A model generated the notes under the pieces. That model ran no database searches, was not told where the DNA came from, and worked only from the letters and a program-made list of their open reading frames with translations. From Pseudorasbora parva (lineage: Eukaryota > Chordata > Actinopteri > Cypriniformes > Gobionidae), in the NCBI RefSeq assembly GCF_024679245.1, contig NC_090185.1:2869464-2933463 (forward strand): a DNA stretch of 64,000 bases, given 5' to 3'. Both the position numbers and the translations under genes were made by a program. Numbering within the stretch: position 1 is the stretch's first letter; each line of letters opens with the position of its first letter. Of this stretch, positions 36,101-46,404 are shown piece after piece.

Positions 36101-37862
36101 CTCGGGTAACAGCGCAAACCGGAAAGATTTCAGGGTACTTCTCGGATAACTCATCGGCTTGATCTACCACAGGGTTATCGAAAACCTCCAACACGGGAAA
36201 AACCTTCCCACCAGCCAGATCATTACCGAGAATAAATTCTACCCCTTTCACAGGCAAACATTCACGAACACCTACTTTCACAAACCCAGTACATAACTCA
36301 GATTGCAAATACACATGATGTAACGGAACTGTGACGAGACCCATCTCTATACCCTGTACCAACACATTACTGCCGCAAAAGGTCTGCTCAGTAAACGGCA
36401 GTACACCTGCAACCACAAAGGATTGCGTAGTACCAGTGTCACGGAGCATTTTAATTCTCACCTGTTCTGTAGGCCTACCTGAAATGGAAATAAACCCTTC
36501 CATCAGGAACGGTTCATAACTAGAATCTGGTTTATCACACTCAACATTGTCATCAATAGCCTTTACAAAACCAACGCTCTTGGTCGCAGATCCCTGATGC
36601 TTTCGTTTAAGTACAGCACAGTCGGCAATTAAATGACCAGGCTTATGGCAATAAAAACATTCTCGATCTTCCTTTGACTTCGAAATCGGAACACTTGTTT
36701 TCGGTCGTGACTGGTTAGGCAGAGGAACAGACATGATTTTATCAGAACGAACAGTGGTAAATACGTTCTTATGTGTCAGCGCGAATTCATCTGCAAAGAC
36801 AGAAGCTTGAGGCAAAGAAGTCACCTTTTGCTCATTTAAATACACAACAATACGTTCGGGAATACAGTTCTTAAATTCTTCTAAAAGAATAAGTTCTCGT
36901 AGTGTCTTAAAATCAGTGACTTTATTAGACACGCACCACTTGTCAAATAGAACACCTTTCTCTCTGGCGAATTCAACGAACGACTGACTAAAGTTCTTTT
37001 TGTGGCCTCTAAACCGCTGCCTATAAGCTTCAGGCACTAGCTCATAAGCACGCAGGATTCCAGCTTTCATCATGTCATAATTTAAACTGTCTTCTAAGGA
37101 TAGAGTTGCACACACCTCCTGAGCCTTACCAGTTAATTTACACTGCAGAAGTAAGGGCCATACTTCCTTAGACCAATTTAATGCAGTCGCAATACGCTCA
37201 AACACACCAAAATATGAATCAACTTCTGCTTCGCGAAATTGCGGTACGAGAGCGATGTGCTTACTTATATCAAAGGTGTTTACTGCTGACCCAGCCCCCG
37301 ACGGAGCACTAGCAGTTGCTACTGATGAAACTACTGGGACAGGTGCATTTTTAGCTGCATTCAATTCAAATTCACGCAGTTTAACCTGCTTTTCCGCATC
37401 AATTTCTAACCTGCGAACTTCAAGGCGTAAATTCATCTCAGCCCGACGATTCTCTGCGCGGTCGTGCGCTTCCATTTGGACACGCGCCAAACGAACTTTC
37501 AACTGGGCATCACCTCCAGACCTAACAAAGATCGGGGAAAAAGGTTCAAAGGGCGGCAGAACAGCTTTGGTCTCAGAATCCTCCACCTCAGCTGTTTCAC
37601 CCTGCTCCTCATCACCAGACATACTTAAAGGAGTATCGGCGCCAAGTGAATCTTCCTCTGCTCCAGCAGGCAAAGCCAAAACACCTAGTTCCACTAACCT
37701 TTGCAATATAATGCTCTTTATATCTCTCTTAAGCTGTTGTTTCGTAACCGAAATTTTATAATGAGCAGCGACACACAACAAATCATCTTTTCTACACTTG
37801 TTAAGCTGCGCAACAGACGGTGCTTCAACAAAACTCTCTATATCAAAATCAGCCATGGCCAC
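33123..37862 (-). CDS. Gag-Pol polyprotein (gag, PR, INT, RT, RNase H), 1579 aa
   Basis: One open frame begins 115 nt after the primer site and ends 71 nt before the 3' LTR. Residues 1-400: Gag, with a charged coiled-coil-like segment at 120-170. 402-415: CCHC knuckle (C402, C405, H410, C415). 475-477: aspartic protease DTG. 711-751: integrase zinc site (H711, H718, C748, C751; C745 also near). Integrase triad D782, D841 and E877, with 35 residues between the last two. GPY motif near 1017. 1155-1330: reverse transcriptase with D1254 and YLDD at 1314-1317. RNase H acidic residues about D1463, E1503, D1531 and D1574. No frameshift separates gag from pol, so product ratios must be set otherwise, for instance by proteolysis. 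Confidence 0.95.
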   Translation of the reverse strand: MAMADFDIESFVEAPSVAQLNKCRKDDLLCVAAHYKISVTKQQLKRDIKSIILQRLVELGVLALPAGAEEDSLGADTPLSMSGDEEQGETAEVEDSETKAVLPPFEPFSPIFVRSGGDAQLKVRLARVQMEAHDRAENRRAEMNLRLEVRRLEIDAEKQVKLREFELNAAKNAPVPVVSSVATASAPSGAGSAVNTFDISKHIALVPQFREAEVDSYFGVFERIATALNWSKEVWPLLLQCKLTGKAQEVCATLSLEDSLNYDMMKAGILRAYELVPEAYRQRFRGHKKNFSQSFVEFAREKGVLFDKWCVSNKVTDFKTLRELILLEEFKNCIPERIVVYLNEQKVTSLPQASVFADEFALTHKNVFTTVRSDKIMSVPLPNQSRPKTSVPISKSKEDRECFYCHKPGHLIADCAVLKRKHQGSATKSVGFVKAIDDNVECDKPDSSYEPFLMEGFISISGRPTEQVRIKMLRDTGTTQSFVVAGVLPFTEQTFCGSNVLVQGIEMGLVTVPLHHVYLQSELCTGFVKVGVRECLPVKGVEFILGNDLAGGKVFPVLEVFDNPVVDQADELSEKYPEIFPVCAVTRAQARKKDVFDLSSSFIAPIFADDVLPPVEKKAVESSPVRSHCLKLPVTRERIISSQTADLTLQKCFSAAVSLEEAQQRKSAYFVENGLLMRKWCPDIKDDSEWSVVYQIVIPSCYRQQVLSLAHDYDLSGHLGIKKTYHRILRHFFWPRLKTDVAHFCRTCHTCQIMGKPNQVIPSAPLVPIPVVGEPFEHVIIDCVGPLPKTRNGNQFLLTIMCSATRFPEAIPLRKITSPVVTKALVRFFSTFGLPKIVQTDQGTNFLSKLFSQVLTTLNISHRIASAYHPESQGALERFHQTLKAMLRKYCMDTGKDWDEGVPLVLFAAREAVQESLGFSPAELVFGHTVRGPLKMLKENILSFDSSSKMNVLDYVSRFRERLHKACSLARDSLTIAQKNMKCQFDRKAVQRYFQEGDQVLVLLPVVGSALSARFSGPYEVSRKLSDTDYVVCTPDRKRKSRVCHVNMLKAYHRRESPQMEVSAAADVPAPVPSTVATACGEVTATGDVDAEDDGIGTRHVYQQCARLNNSEVLSALPSHLQHLCEEQRGDIMDLINEFPFLFNDVPSRTSVLQHDINVGDATPLKQHAYRVNVTKRAVMRDEVEYLLKHGLAKFSCSPWSSPCLLVPKSDGTARFCTDYRKVNAVTIPDCFPLPRMEDCVDNLGSARYVSKLDLLKGYWQVPLTSRASDISAFVTPDRFLQYSVMAFGMRNAPATFQRLINIVLSGVPNCNAYLDDLVVYSTDWSEHVSLLRTVFERLANASLTLNLVKCEFAQATITYLGKEVGQGQVRPLEAKVTAIAEFPTPTTRRELRRFLGMAGYYRSFCKNFSIIAEPLTSLLSPYCQFQWSDDCQHAFTSIKTLLCSAPVLMAPNLASEFKLEVDASAVGAGAVLLQEDADGIDHPVCYFSRKFNKHQINYSTIEKETLALLMALQYFDVYVGSNCPVIVFTDHNPLVFLSRMYNQNQRLMRWSLIVQSYHLVIKHKRGAENVFADALSRA

Positions 37863-37977
37863 ACCGAACCAAACACTACCACCTAATCAACCAGTCACGC
37901 CCTACAAGTGAATTCCAAAAGTCAATGGTCAATCTACTTCCCACTCCAGCAATATATTTAATATCACGGGAAATATT

Positions 37978-37995
37978 ATCCCGGACGAGCCCCCA
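37978..37995 (-). other. primer binding site, tRNA-Pro type
   Basis: The minus strand reads TGGGGGCTCGTCCGGGAT five bases after the 5' LTR. It matches the well-known tRNA-Pro primer site used by murine leukaemia-type retroviruses over all 18 positions. Confidence 0.85.
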
Positions 37996-38000
37996 TTAAA

Positions 38001-38808
38001 TGTTACGAACTTTTAAAGGTCTAGGGTTAGCACGTAACATTTAAATATTAAAATATATTTAGTGGAGCGGGCAGCAGAAGAGACCAGACACAAAAATTGA
38101 TGGTACCAATTGGTTTATTAATTCCAAAAGCCGAAGCCACTAATTCATATGTGAGTGCGCTATATTACAATGCATTTAAGGAAATATAAAAAAGAGATAC
38201 AAATAAACTAATGGGGAAAAGGAACGTGGTGGCGCCAAATTAAAGAAAGGAATAAACAAAAAGAGTTCCTAAACTAAATTCCCCAAAACCCACTAACCTT
38301 CTAACCAAAGAAAAATGTAGAAAGTAAAACCGAAATCTTCAGCGTATCCGACGCCATAACTAAACCTACACTAAATAAGAACAAATAAATACAAAGAGGG
38401 CGCTCACCCCTTACCTGGTGTGTTTAACATTTGATAACTGCGGGCAAGATGTACATCGCGCGACCTGCTTACCTGTTCTCTATTTCCCCAGAAAGTAGGC
38501 TACTGAATTACTCTTAACTCTCAACTCTCAACATCTCACAGGACAACTCAAGTGTGAAGTTTAACACAAGATAACGAAGGATTCACAATAACAAACTCCA
38601 ACTCAAACACCTGACACACACACACTGCCTAATCAGGACACGCTGGGAGAATTTATCCACCAGGGCGGCACTTGATTGGCTGCAGAGACGGCACCTTGAT
38701 GAAGAGTGACAGTCGCTTCCTCCAATCAGCAGAGACCTAAGAGCAAGATAGCACAACCATAGAGAGAAAAGGCAGACAATACATCTAATACACTCGCAGA
38801 CCGTAACA
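38001..38808 (-). repeat. 5' LTR (minus-strand orientation)
   Basis: Same length and apparently the same sequence as the other LTR. This implies that the element inserted too recently for substitutions to accumulate. It should supply the promoter for the polyprotein. Confidence 0.9.
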
Positions 38809-38813
38809 ATCGG

Positions 38814-38884
38814 TCACACACACACACACACACACAGCTCCATTAGAGTCTGTGGAGGTCCCCTGTTGGATAGGTAGACATTGG

Positions 38885-38956
<72 letters not shown>

Positions 38957-39003
38957 CTCCATTAGAGTCTGTGGAGGTCCCCTGTTGGATAGGTAGACAT
39001 TGG

Positions 39004-39063
<60 letters not shown>

Positions 39064-39110
39064 CTCCATTAGAGTCTATGGAGGTCCCCTCTTGGATAGG
39101 TAGACATCAG

Positions 39111-39166
<56 letters not shown>

Positions 39167-39213
39167 CTCCATTAGAGTCTATGGAGGTCCCCTGTTGGAT
39201 AGGTAGACATCGG

Positions 39214-39249
<36 letters not shown>

Positions 39250-39365
39250 CTCCATTAGAGTCTATGGAGGTCCCCTGTTGGATAGGTAGACAGCGGTCAC
39301 ACACACACACACACACAGCTCCATTAGAGTCTATGGAGGTCCCCTGTTGGATAGGTAGACATCGG

Positions 39366-39417
<52 letters not shown>

Positions 39418-39464
39418 CTCCATTAGAGTCTATGGAGGTCCCCTGTTGGATAGGTAGACATCGG

Positions 39465-39546
<82 letters not shown>

Positions 39547-39664
39547 CTCCATTAGAGTCTATGGAGGTCCCCTGTTGGATAGGTAGACATCGGTCACACA
39601 CACACACACACACACAGCTCCATTAGAGTCTATGGAGGTCCCCTGTTGGATAGGTAGACATCGG

Positions 39665-39696
<32 letters not shown>

Positions 39697-39814
39697 CTCC
39701 ATTAGAGTCTATGGAGGTCCCCTGTTGGATAGGTAGACATCGGTCACACACACACACACACACACAGCTCCATTAGAGTCTATGGAGGTCCCCTGTTGGA
39801 TAGGTAGACAGCGG

Positions 39815-39878
<64 letters not shown>

Positions 39879-40000
39879 CTCCATTAGAGTCTATGGAGGT
39901 CCCCTGTTGGATAGGTAGACATCGGTCACACACACACACACACACACACACAGCTCCATTAGAGTCTATGGAGGTCCCCTGTTGGATAGGTAGACATCGG

Positions 40001-40078
<78 letters not shown>

Positions 40079-40130
40079 CTCCATTAGAGTCTATGGAGGT
40101 CCCCTGTTGGATAGGTAGACATTGCTCAGG
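38814..40130. repeat. composite minisatellite array, right part (about 14 units)
   Basis: Continues the unit structure of 31101-32243. CA tracts are longer here, up to about 70 bp. The last unit ends in ACATTGCTCAGGTCCCCTCTTGG, and a GT tract with AGATCAGG follows. That motif links it to the 24405 repeat. Confidence 0.95.
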
Positions 40131-40149
40131 TCCCCTCTTGGTAATATAG

Positions 40150-40180
<31 letters not shown>

Positions 40181-40537
40181 AGAGATCAGGTGTGTGTGTG
40201 TGTCAAAGGTTTTGTTATTTATTTCCATTCGAAAGGCCTGTTTATCAAGCATTTTTACTTTAATTACACACGTTTTTATATATTTTTATTAATATGACAA
40301 CACTCACATAACCCTCAGAAAGATCGCACTGTCCGAGAGTTTTGGAATATTCACACATAATTTATACACATTAAAACATCAGATCAGAGTTTTAAAATCA
40401 AATATTTAAAAAAACAACCTTACATCACGGTTGTTTAAACCAATGAGCATTAAGCTGTGTCGTCAGCGAGTCGTTTCCCATCATGCTTTTTGTCAGCGCA
40501 GTCGGTGGAGAGCAACTGAACAAGCATCACTGAACCG
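40131..40537. other. GT tract and non-coding spacer
   Basis: (GT)n at about 40155-40200, then AT-rich spacer without an exon. Confidence 0.5.
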
Positions 40538-40966
40538 CAGCGTGTGATTGGCTGTACACTGCTGATGTCAGAGCGTGTGATTGGCTGTTCACTGCTGATG
40601 TCAGAGCATGTGATTGGCTGTTCACTGCTGATGACAGAGCGTGTGATTGGCTGTTCACTGCTGATGTCAGAGCGTGTGATTGGCTGTACACTGCTGATGT
40701 CAGAGCGTGTGATTGGCTGTTCTCTGCTGATGTCAGAGCGTGTGATTGGCTGTTCACTGCTGATGTCAGAGCGTGTGATTGGCTGTTCACTGCTGATGTC
40801 AGAGCGTGTGATTGGCTGTTCACTGCTGATGACAGAGCGTGTGATTGGCTGTTCTCTGCTGATGTCAGAGCGTGTGATTGGCTGTTCTCTGCTGATGACA
40901 GAGCGTGTGATTGGCTGTTCTCTGCTGATGTCAGAGCGTGTGATTGGCTGTTCACTGCTTTTCATA
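40538..40966. repeat. 33-bp minisatellite, 13 copies, with CCAAT and CRE/MARE-like motifs
   Basis: The unit contains TGTGATTGGCTGTTCACTGC and TGATGTCAGAGCG. On the minus strand each copy has AGCCAATCA (an NF-Y consensus) and TGACATCA (CRE variant). TGCTGATGTCAGAG also resembles a C-MARE. Variants are few (TACACT for TTCACT, GACAGAG for GTCAGAG). Because the period is a multiple of three, stop-free frames on both strands are expected and are not genes. It ends about 85 bp before the V exon of Ig copy 2. Confidence 0.95.
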
Positions 40967-41050
40967 TTAATAATAACAATAATTAATGTGTTTTATGGCT
41001 TCAGTCGCTTCTGTAATAAATGACTGGTTAAAATTAAAACATTTCTTCAG

Positions 41051-42250
41051 GAGGGTATCGTGTGATGAGAGTGAACAGAGGAGATTCAGTCACTCTAGAG
41101 TGTGATCTCACTGAAGTGAAGGATGGTCATCGGATTCAGTGGAGGTTTGGAGATAAAGGCCCTGTAATCGCTGTAATCAACAAACGGGCCGACAGCTTCA
41201 CTGTATATGATGATGTTCTTGATGGGAGATTCAGAGACAGACTGAAGCTGGACAATCAAACTGGATCTCTGACCATCACAAACATCACAATCAAACATGC
41301 TGGAGATTATCAACTACGGATCAACAATTACTGGGCATCTTATAGTCTCTCTGTCTACGGTGAGTTAAATATCAGTTTCACATGTTTTATTTATTACAGT
41401 GAGATCTACAGAAGTATCTTATCATGAATAATTCGTTTAAATGACTAATTCTCTTACTGTTTTACATTAACAGCAGGTTTATATTGAACTTTCTGTTAAA
41501 TAGTTTTAAATGTTCTACTTTTGATCATCTTGGTTCCTCTCGATGTTTCTTCCTCGTCTTCTTGAATATCTTCATTCATCCTCATTTCTCTTTATTCTCT
41601 GATGTTTTCCAGCTCGTCTGCCTGTTCCTGTCATCAGCAGTAACTCTTCTCAGTGTTCTTCATCATCATCATCATCATATTGTTCATTGGTGTGTTCATC
41701 AGCGGTGAATGTGAGTCATGTGACTCTCTCCTGGTACAAAGGAAACAGTTTATTGTCCAGCATCAGTGTGTCTGATCTCAGCATCAGTCTCTCTCTACCT
41801 CTGGAGGTGGAATATCAGGATAAAAACACCTACAGCTGTGTGCTGAACAATCCCATCAGCCACCAGACTCAACATCTGGACATCACTCAACTCTGTCACA
41901 CATGTTCAGGTACGGCAGCAACGCTGATATTAGTTGATGTCAGCGCTGATATTAGCGTTTATTGACTGAGCTGATCTCAGTTTGATGTTTTTATTCCTCA
42001 GTCCACTGTTGTGGTCCCACTGAAGCTGTGATCCGATTGGTCCTCGCTGCTCTGGTGGGCGTGGCTACTGTCATGATTGTGGTTTATGACATCAGATCCA
42101 GAAGAGCTGAACGAGATCAAGCTCATAGTCACACATCAGGTACATGATTGATGATGTCATCTCTCACAAACTGATTTTGCATATATTAATATTGTTTTAG
42201 ATTGATTAATTTATGGCTTCATATGTTCATCTTTTTCAGGAAGTGCTTGA
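41051..42250 (+). CDS. CD2/SLAM-like Ig receptor, copy 2 (V, C2, TM and tail exons)
   Basis: Exons 41051-41359 (V domain: [30 protein letters not shown]), 41613-41909 (C2 domain: [15 protein letters not shown]), 42002-42139 (transmembrane: [19 protein letters not shown], then a basic stop-transfer sequence) and 42240-42250 (tail and stop). All junctions are phase 1 with good donors and acceptors. The tail is about 20 residues without an ITIM or ITSM. It is a type I membrane protein, presumably on leukocytes, by analogy with fish CD48/CD244-like genes. The V domain has one Cys in TLECDL and its usual YxC partner is absent (DYQLRI). The signal exon is not adjacent; the exon at 23368 fits in phase. 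Without it the gene would be broken. Confidence 0.75.
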
Positions 42251-42827
42251 ATCTAAAGCAGAACGCTGAACTTTAAAGATTCTTCAAGTGTGTTTTTGTC
42301 ATCATAAATACTGATGATTATTTGAGCTCCTGTAAAATATTATCACCATTTTATTTCTATTTTTTAAAATTCTCTTTACAACTGTCTTAACTATCCTTTT
42401 ATTTTTAATTCTTACACATGGTATTCTTTTTTCTTATGTAAAGCACTTTGAATTGGCATTGTGTATGAAATGTGCTATATAAATAATCTTCTGCTCTCTT
42501 TCAGTGTCAGATTTTTAAAATATTATTTGTAAATGTTTACATTATTACTAGCTCATTCATTTTCTAGTTGTATTTCTATCTACAATAATAGACAAACACC
42601 ATCTTTAACCTGAGAAAATACTGATTTGGGACTCATTATAATATACTTTGAGATCACAGTGAAATCCATAAACTCAACATATCGGTGCTCCATTTCCTCC
42701 ATCAGGCGATTGATAAAGTCTTTAAATCTCTAGTGTGATTTGTCTCTGTGTCTCATCTGCGGAGCAACAGCTCCTCCTAGTGGCTCTCCCTGAACTGGCG
42801 TGTTATCAGGAGTTATTTGCTCAGTAA
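42251..42827 (+). other. 3' UTR-like sequence of Ig copy 2 with a SINE-like insertion
   Basis: Collinear with 17274-17710, except for about 165 bp at roughly 42330-42490 ending GTAAAGCACTTTGAATTGGC ... GTGCTATATAAATAA. That is the tail style of fish SINE or L2 elements. Confidence 0.6.
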
Positions 42828-43860
42828 AGTTGCAGGTCATATAATTAGAATATCATCAAAAAGTTGATTTATTTCACTAATTCCATTCAAAAAATGAAAC
42901 TTGTATATTATATTCATTCGTTACACACAGACTGATATATTTCAAATGTTTAATTTTGATTATTATAACTGACAACTAAGGAAAATAAGAATATTACTGA
43001 AGACCAATACAAAGAAAGAATTTTTAGAAATTTGCCCAACTGAAAAGTATGAACATGAAAAGTATGAGCACTCAATACTCAGTTGTGTCTCCTTTTGCCT
43101 GAATTACTGCAGCGATGCGGCGTGGCGTGGAGTCGGTCAGTCTGTGGCTCGGCTCAGGTGTTATGAGAGCCCAGGCTGCTCTGACAGTGGCCTTCAGCTC
43201 TTCTGCATTGTTGGGTCTGGCATATCTCATCTTCCTCTTCACAACCCCAGAGATTTATTAAGGTCAGGCGAGTTTGCTGGCCAATTAAGAACAGGGATAC
43301 CATGTTCCTCAAACCAGGTACTGGTTGCTTTGGCACTGTGTGCAGGTGCCAAGTCCTGTTGGAAAATGAAATCTGCATCAGAACACACAATGGACCAACA
43401 CCAGCAGATGCCATGGCACCCCAAACCATCACTGACTGTGAAAACTTTACACTGGACCTCAAGCAAAGTGGATTGTGTGCCTCTCCTCTCTTCCTCCAGA
43501 CTCTGGGATGATGATTTTACTATTTAATCAGAGAACATAACTTTGGACCACTCCGCAGTTATTTTTGTCTTAAGCCCAGATGATACGCTTCTGACGCTTA
43601 TTCCTTTACGCTTCAGCTTTGCATTAACCCCCATGGAACCATCAGCTTGAGTGATATACAGATTTAAGACACTTAGTAGTGTCTTCTGGACAGTGGTAAC
43701 ATGTAAACCTGCGTTGAATCCTGGACATCTACTGTTGCTTGGCTATGAGGATGAATGTCTCTCGGCAGTGAGGTCCATAACAACTAGAATTTAAATCCTT
43801 GGTAATCTGAAACAGCAGCCAGAAGTTGAACAGTAATTTTTTGATACTTACAATGGGGGA
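42828..43860 (-). mobile_element. decayed Tc1/mariner-like element
   Basis: The left end (about 42835) reads GTCATATAATTAGAATATC and ATCAAAAAGTTGATTTATTT, a recognisable fish Tc1-like terminus. Minus-strand frames at 43466-43154 encode a FIFQQDLAPAHSAKATSTWF segment (second Asp), NWPANSPDLN and VMVWGAM. Several frame breaks. After about 43620 the sequence no longer follows the family and the right end is missing. Confidence 0.75.
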
Positions 43861-44940
43861 GTTTTAGCCTGGATGCCAGCCGAACCTAGCCCCGCCCACA
43901 AAATCTTTAGGTCGAGCATTTCGGTCTGGCCTTGCTCCATAGAGGAGTAATTATCCCCGAACAGAAACTGTTCAGACCAATGAAATCATCAGGGCGGGCT
44001 TTAGACGATGATGGACAGATGATCAACAGTAACGTAATCATGCACGTCATCAAAGGGGCTTGGATTATATTTTATTGAATCCAAAAACGGAGAGCTTTTT
44101 TGTATATGCATTCACCTTCACAATGGCCCTCATTTATCAAAAGTGCGTACACCCAAACCAACGGTGACTTTGAGATGTATCAATATGGACGTTGGCGTAC
44201 GGCTCGCTCAAATCCTACGCCAGCTCAAGAGGTGGTGTACGCACGTTTGAGTTAGTGGGAAAATGCGCAGAAAAACAATTCCTAACACCACAAAACGCAC
44301 TGACAAGATATGCTATATGACCCACTGTTAAAAACCACAACAACAACATTCAGTGTTTACTTTTGTGCAACATGAACGTCAATGTTTAATTTGTGTGACT
44401 TTACCAAAGCGTTATGATTTGTAGGCGTATGTATTCCTCCAGTCACGAGCCTGTGAGCTTTACCTGACGCTTCAGGCCCGCCTGGCCCGGCAGCTGCGCA
44501 CGGACTGGGACTAAAATAATTCAGACTGACAAAATAATAAAAACGACATTCTTCTTCTAAATAACAAGCGTCATTAAGAATAATAATCATAATAATAATA
44601 AGAAGAATCTTACAAATTGTCATGTAATTATTAATGTGAATGAATGGTACTCCACATCACATCATCATCACTGTCGTACACCCCAATACATGTGCCGTGA
44701 TACGAAATTAAATGCTAATTGTTTCAAAACGTGCTGTAAAATAATGCATTGTGATGGTAATTTATCATCCAAACAGCTATTTAAACTGCTGGAGTGCGCT
44801 TCTCAACCTCCACACTATTAAGAGTAGCTACTCGTAATTCGGGTCCAGTTTTTGTAGGTGCCTTTATTCCCACTCTTTAAACTCCCAAATAAATCAATTT
44901 CGGGGTTTTTTTTTTCCACTTCCCTGGTGATGGTCTCGAT
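43861..44940. other. dispersed repeat fragments, no gene
   Basis: GCCTGGATGCCAGCCGAACC (43869) and GGCCCTCATTTATCAAAAGTGCG (44124) look like ends of two different MITEs. The remainder is AT-rich, and no exon is supported. Confidence 0.4.
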
Positions 44941-45060
44941 GGGCGTCTCAATCATCTCACTAGTCCACTAGTCAGGGCACTGATCAGGGAGTCAGCCCAT
45001 TGACTTATGTCCTAATCAGTGCCCTGACTAGTGAACTAGTGAGATGATTGAGCGCGCCCG
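44941..45060. repeat. near-perfect palindrome, about 48-bp arms
   Basis: 44941-44988 and 45011-45060 are reverse complements apart from a few bases (core CTAGTCAGGGCACTGAT). The loop is about 22 bp. A diverged single arm occurs near 61370-61430. Confidence 0.85.
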
Positions 45061-45758
45061 ATCTCCACGTCGGAGAAGTTTCGCTTCTTTGCCGTCTTCT
45101 GTTTGTCCATGCCGTGAAATGAGGGCGTGGAGGAGGCGGAGACTTGAATATATAGGGGCGTGTTATTCTAATGACGATCGTTTTCAGCCGCGGCATTTAT
45201 CAAGAGCCCCGTTTCCACCGCAGGAACTTTACCCAGGAACTAGGAACTTTGGGTGGTACTTCGTGTGTTTAGACCGCAGGAACCAGGGTCTAAGTTCCGG
45301 GTAAATATTTCCCCCTCCAAACGGCCCTGCTCGCGAGGTAGTACTTTTTCAAAGTTCAGGAACTTTCGAGGGCGGGACTTGGGCGCTGAACATGCTGATT
45401 GGTTTAGATCAAGCGGCATTTTTAAAAGTCTTGCGAGGTTCAGTCCGTTCAGTAAATATCAGTCTTGCTCTCTGTCTGATGGCGCGCGGTCGTCTCAGCC
45501 ATCTCACGTTCAATGTCCGTAATAGCTGATAATAATATACATTGTCATTTTAAATCTAGCTTTACAAGCTTTCTGAATATGCTGCTGAATCTGCATATTA
45601 GTGCTCTTTTCTGTCGTTGTTAATTACCTCTTTAGTAAACCTATACATAACCAGCAAAAGCAGCACAGCTTGAATCTCTTCCATACTCGTTATTAATTTT
45701 TTTTCACCATGTAAACGACCTGACCGATTACTTTTAAGTGTGCGTCCTTACATGACGA
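45061..45758. other. MITE-end-like sequence, no gene
   Basis: From 45205 AGCCCCGTTTCCACCGCAGG resembles the terminus of the 12401-13036 element. The following block has AGGAACTTT repeats and a possible short GC-rich promoter. No partner end is seen. Confidence 0.4.
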
Positions 45759-45833
45759 CCCAGCAAACACAGTACGTTGTGACAACGTCGTCAGTAAGTC
45801 GTCATTTGGTCAGCGTGACATTACTTTATGACA

Positions 45834-46065
45834 ACGTTGTGAGGACGTTGTGGTAAAGTTCCATTTTTAAAAATTTTGGCTAACGTTTCAGAAACGTTGT
45901 GGGAACGTCCTCAAAAGACGTCGCTAGTTTATCCCACAGAGAATGTTGTAAGGACGTCGTGGTAAAGTTCTATTGTTTTAGAATCTTGGCTAACGTTCCA
46001 GAAACGTCATGGGCACGTCCTCAAAAGACGTCGCGTGTTTATCCCAGGGAGAACGTTGTAGCGAT
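45834..46065. repeat. 109-bp tandem repeat, about 2 copies
   Basis: GAGGACGTTGTGGTAAAGTT at 45841 recurs at 45950. Each copy includes GGCTAACGTT and CGTCCTCAAAAGACGTCGC. Confidence 0.8.
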
Positions 46066-46390
46066 GTGGCCCACTGGTCTTCATAACTTTCCAAATTGCA
46101 TTATTAATTTACAAGTATTATCAAATGTATGCCATTTTGATTTATATGGGACATTTACATTCATCAAATATTTTTAAATGAATCCATGTTTGCAAATCGT
46201 ATTGGCAAAAACAATAAAAAATCTAAAAAAACAAAACAATTGTCCCACTATCACGTGCGGTGCCAGGAGCGGGTCATAGAACATCAAAATGAGTTCTAAA
46301 TTCATTATTTATTATTCTTAATTTTTATTATTTTTGAGCTGCGTGACTTTGACGTGGTGTGTTGATGATGTGTCAATGGAGCGGCGCGGA

Positions 46391-46404
46391 GTTGCCATGG
46401 AAAC
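46391..46404. promoter_or_regulatory. RFX X-box-like palindrome
   Basis: GTTGCCATGGAAAC matches the consensus for RFX factors, which drive ciliary and MHC class II genes in vertebrates. It lies about 65 bp before a good splice donor (GTTCAG/GTGAGT at 46469). Confidence 0.4.

Larger units (their letters stand above)
32244..38808 (-). mobile_element. Gmr1-like Ty3/gypsy LTR retrotransposon, complete, 6565 bp
   Basis: LTRs 32244-33051 and 38001-38808 are both 808 bp. They start TGTTACG and end CGTAACA, and I found no difference on reading them against each other. A 5-bp ATCGG duplication flanks the element (32239-32243 and 38809-38813). The minus strand carries a primer site, one uninterrupted gag-pol frame and a polypurine tract in the right order. 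Integrase precedes reverse transcriptase, the arrangement known from Gmr1-type elements and reversed relative to ordinary gypsy. No env-like frame is present. Everything needed for retrotransposition appears intact, so it may be active or very recently active. Confidence 0.95.

Noticed and set aside
31101..40130. Regularly spaced repeats that look superficially like a CRISPR array
   Set aside because: The 'spacers' are only CA tracts, the sequence is clearly eukaryotic, and no cas-like gene is present. It is a minisatellite.
40450..41023. Long open frames of 11-residue repeats on both strands
   Set aside because: They follow automatically from a 33-bp stop-free repeat unit. No start context, splice signal or family supports coding.
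45899..46177. ORF over the ACGT-rich repeat
   Set aside because: A by-product of the 109-bp tandem repeat, without family similarity.
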